Below are positions 41,879-42,597 of a stretch of DNA of 42,597 nucleotides, piece after piece. Location: assembly GCA_964410105.1 (NCBI GenBank), contig CAYPFY010000027.1, positions 1 to 42,597 on the forward strand. The letters are read 5' to 3'. Origin of the DNA: CAYPFY01 sp964410105. GTDB lineage: Bacteria; Bacteroidota; Ignavibacteria; UBA10030; SZUA-254. The notes beneath the pieces were generated by a model that searched no databases, had not been told where the DNA came from, and worked only from the letters and a program-made list of their open reading frames with translations. The position numbers and the translations under genes are program-made. Each line of letters starts with the position of its first letter. Position 1 is the first letter of the stretch.

Positions 41879-41995
41879 CAACGTCGCTGGATAATGGAGC
41901 CGCAGTATTAAGAGTCTCTCTCTGTGTTTCCGTTCACGGATACTTGGCTATTAACAGTTTGCGCGAACACTGCGCTGTTACCACAGACGTTATCC
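41874..41995 (+). other. attC-like recombination site overlapping the upstream stop codon
   Basis: Arm GGTAACA at 41874-41880 pairs perfectly with TGTTACC at 41976-41982. Six bases later comes GTTATCC at 41989-41995, a near-GTTRRRY core. The usual left core just before the arm is not recognisable because it falls in the last codons of the gene. ACGTCGCTGG after the left arm matches the other sites. Confidence 0.5.
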
Positions 41996-42081
41996 GCCAT
42001 GTGCCGCTGGCTCCTAAATTGAGACGCGAAAGGACTCTCTGAACGATAGAACAGCAGATCGGGAAATGCGGGGGGCTTATT

Positions 42082-42559
42082 GTGCATTTCAGCATATTGA
42101 GACATGGAATCGAGTCGGCTCCAATGACAACAGATGCGGGAATCGACCTGGTTGTTTTTTCCCACCGAAATAATAAGCCCTTCACAATTCAAGTGAAGAC
42201 AAACCTCAAACCAAAACCTGTGGGCGGCAGAGGCAAACTCTGGCTCGGCTGGTGGTCGCCTGACGATTCTCCCCGTTGACATCTTTGCATTTGTAGATTT
42301 GTCGACAACTTCGATATGGTTGTTCAAAACCATCGAAGTAGCAGAGTATGCCCAGCAGCATTCGGGCGACAGCTATCAGTTTTATATGAAGTTGGAATTT
42401 AACTCCAAATCGAAGAGCACAAGATTGAATTATCTCAATCAGTTCGACCGTTTCCGACTTGAAATCGAATTACTGAGTTGTTCTGAAACCTATCACACTT
42501 CGCGGAACACAGCACATAACAGTGGTAACAACGAAGTCGGAAGGAGTAAATATCAATAG
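42082..42559 (+). pseudogene. VKTN-motif nuclease-like cassette gene, broken by a +1 frameshift
   Basis: The first frame, from GTG 42082, reads ...DAGIDLVVFSHRNNKPFTIQ then VKTN and ends WWSPDDSPR-stop at 42279. The second frame, entered near the CCCC at 42271-42274, continues PVDIFAFVDLSTTSIWLFK to 42559. Dropping one C joins them as PDDSPVDIFAFVDLS, which flows naturally. D..D and QVKTN resemble PD-(D/E)xK-like proteins common in cassettes, with Gln where Glu is usual. The N-terminus looks short, so it may also be truncated. The tail HNSGNNEVG is encoded by the next attC-like end. The frameshift may be real or a sequence error. Confidence 0.62.
42514..42530 (+). other. Left half of an attC-like site at the window edge
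   Basis: ACATAAC at 42514-42520, three bases AGT, then GGTAACA at 42524-42530 and ACGAAGTCGG copy the left end at 37722-37741. The right half must lie outside the window, so the array continues. Confidence 0.55.
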
Positions 42560-42597
42560 TTGTGGAAAATATTTTTAAGCGGCTCTCCGTACCTTTG

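Larger units (their letters stand above)
32417..42597 (+). mobile_element. Integron-like gene-cassette array (attC array), open at the right edge
   Basis: About 10 kb of single genes, all on the plus strand, most followed by an attC-like inverted repeat: PD40 lipoprotein, BNR propeller, UDG-like protein, NYN protein, HEPN-like protein, membrane protein, an unknown 343-aa protein and a VKTN-motif protein. The sites share a layout: a left end of (G/A)..AAC followed by a short arm such as GGCAACA, 90-110 bases of variable sequence, the complementary arm, 5-6 bases and GTT.... Several share the internal string GTTCGCT. Base composition looks more AT-rich than the housekeeping part. No integron integrase with the IntI insertion is in the window; a Xer-type recombinase lies about 4.8 kb to the left. 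One IS3 element has entered the array. Confidence 0.7.

Noticed and set aside
32417..42597. CRISPR array
   Set aside because: Repeats are hundreds to thousands of bases apart, differ in sequence and flank genes; no short regular spacers are present.
1..42597. tRNA or rRNA genes
   Set aside because: I looked for cloverleaf patterns with a TTCRA loop and conserved rRNA stretches and found none that hold up.

Overview
The window looks like a chromosomal contig from the Bacteroidota/Ignavibacteria side of the FCB group. The evidence is a type IX secretion (T9SS) C-terminal domain beginning NYPNPFNPST, a TonB-dependent receptor-like protein, an MqnA-type (futalosine) menaquinone gene, and many TTG and GTG starts. 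The genus cannot be named from sequence alone.

Region 1 (1-9.9 kb, + strand) is housekeeping. ffh-rpsP-khpA-rimM-trmD-rplS is the classic SRP/S16/tRNA-m1G37/L19 operon. It continues tightly into mqnA, recN, an exported prolyl oligopeptidase and cysS. Region 2 (9.9-12.9 kb) has a membrane-anchored cyclase-like protein with a changed active site, a class II HDAC-like deacetylase, a small unknown protein and a DoxX-like membrane protein. Region 3 (13.0-18.1 kb, + strand) is a run of six overlapping genes: a short Rho, a HhH-GPD glycosylase, a SpoIIE/RsbU phosphatase, a small HEPN-like protein and two CDP-alcohol phosphatidyltransferases.

Region 4 (18.1-26.6 kb, - strand) has a YciI-like exported protein, a lipoprotein ending abruptly after a YPNPFN motif, an M28 peptidase and a TonB-receptor-like protein. 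It also has a UvrD/PcrA-type helicase gene split in two by a complete lipoprotein gene. That lipoprotein has an endonuclease/exonuclease/phosphatase (EEP) fold in which every catalytic motif is altered.

Region 5 (26.7-42.6 kb, all + strand) starts with a complete Xer-type tyrosine recombinase. About 4.7 kb of exported or hypothetical genes follow. Then, from about 32.4 kb, comes what I read as an integron-like gene-cassette array: single ORFs in one orientation, most followed by an attC-like site (an imperfect inverted repeat bounded by ..AAC and GTT..). Cassette products are a PD40/TolB-like lipoprotein, a large BNR-type propeller, a possible UDG-fold protein, a NYN-domain RNase-like protein, a HEPN-like protein, a membrane protein, an unknown 343-aa protein and a frameshifted VKTN-motif nuclease-like protein. 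An IS3-family element sits inside one of the attC-like sites. The array runs off the right edge of the window.

The two observations most worth following are the helicase split by a nested pseudo-nuclease lipoprotein (19.4-22.2 kb) and the cassette array next to a recombinase that lacks the IntI-specific insertion (26.7-42.6 kb). All assignments come from reading motifs by eye; no database search was possible.
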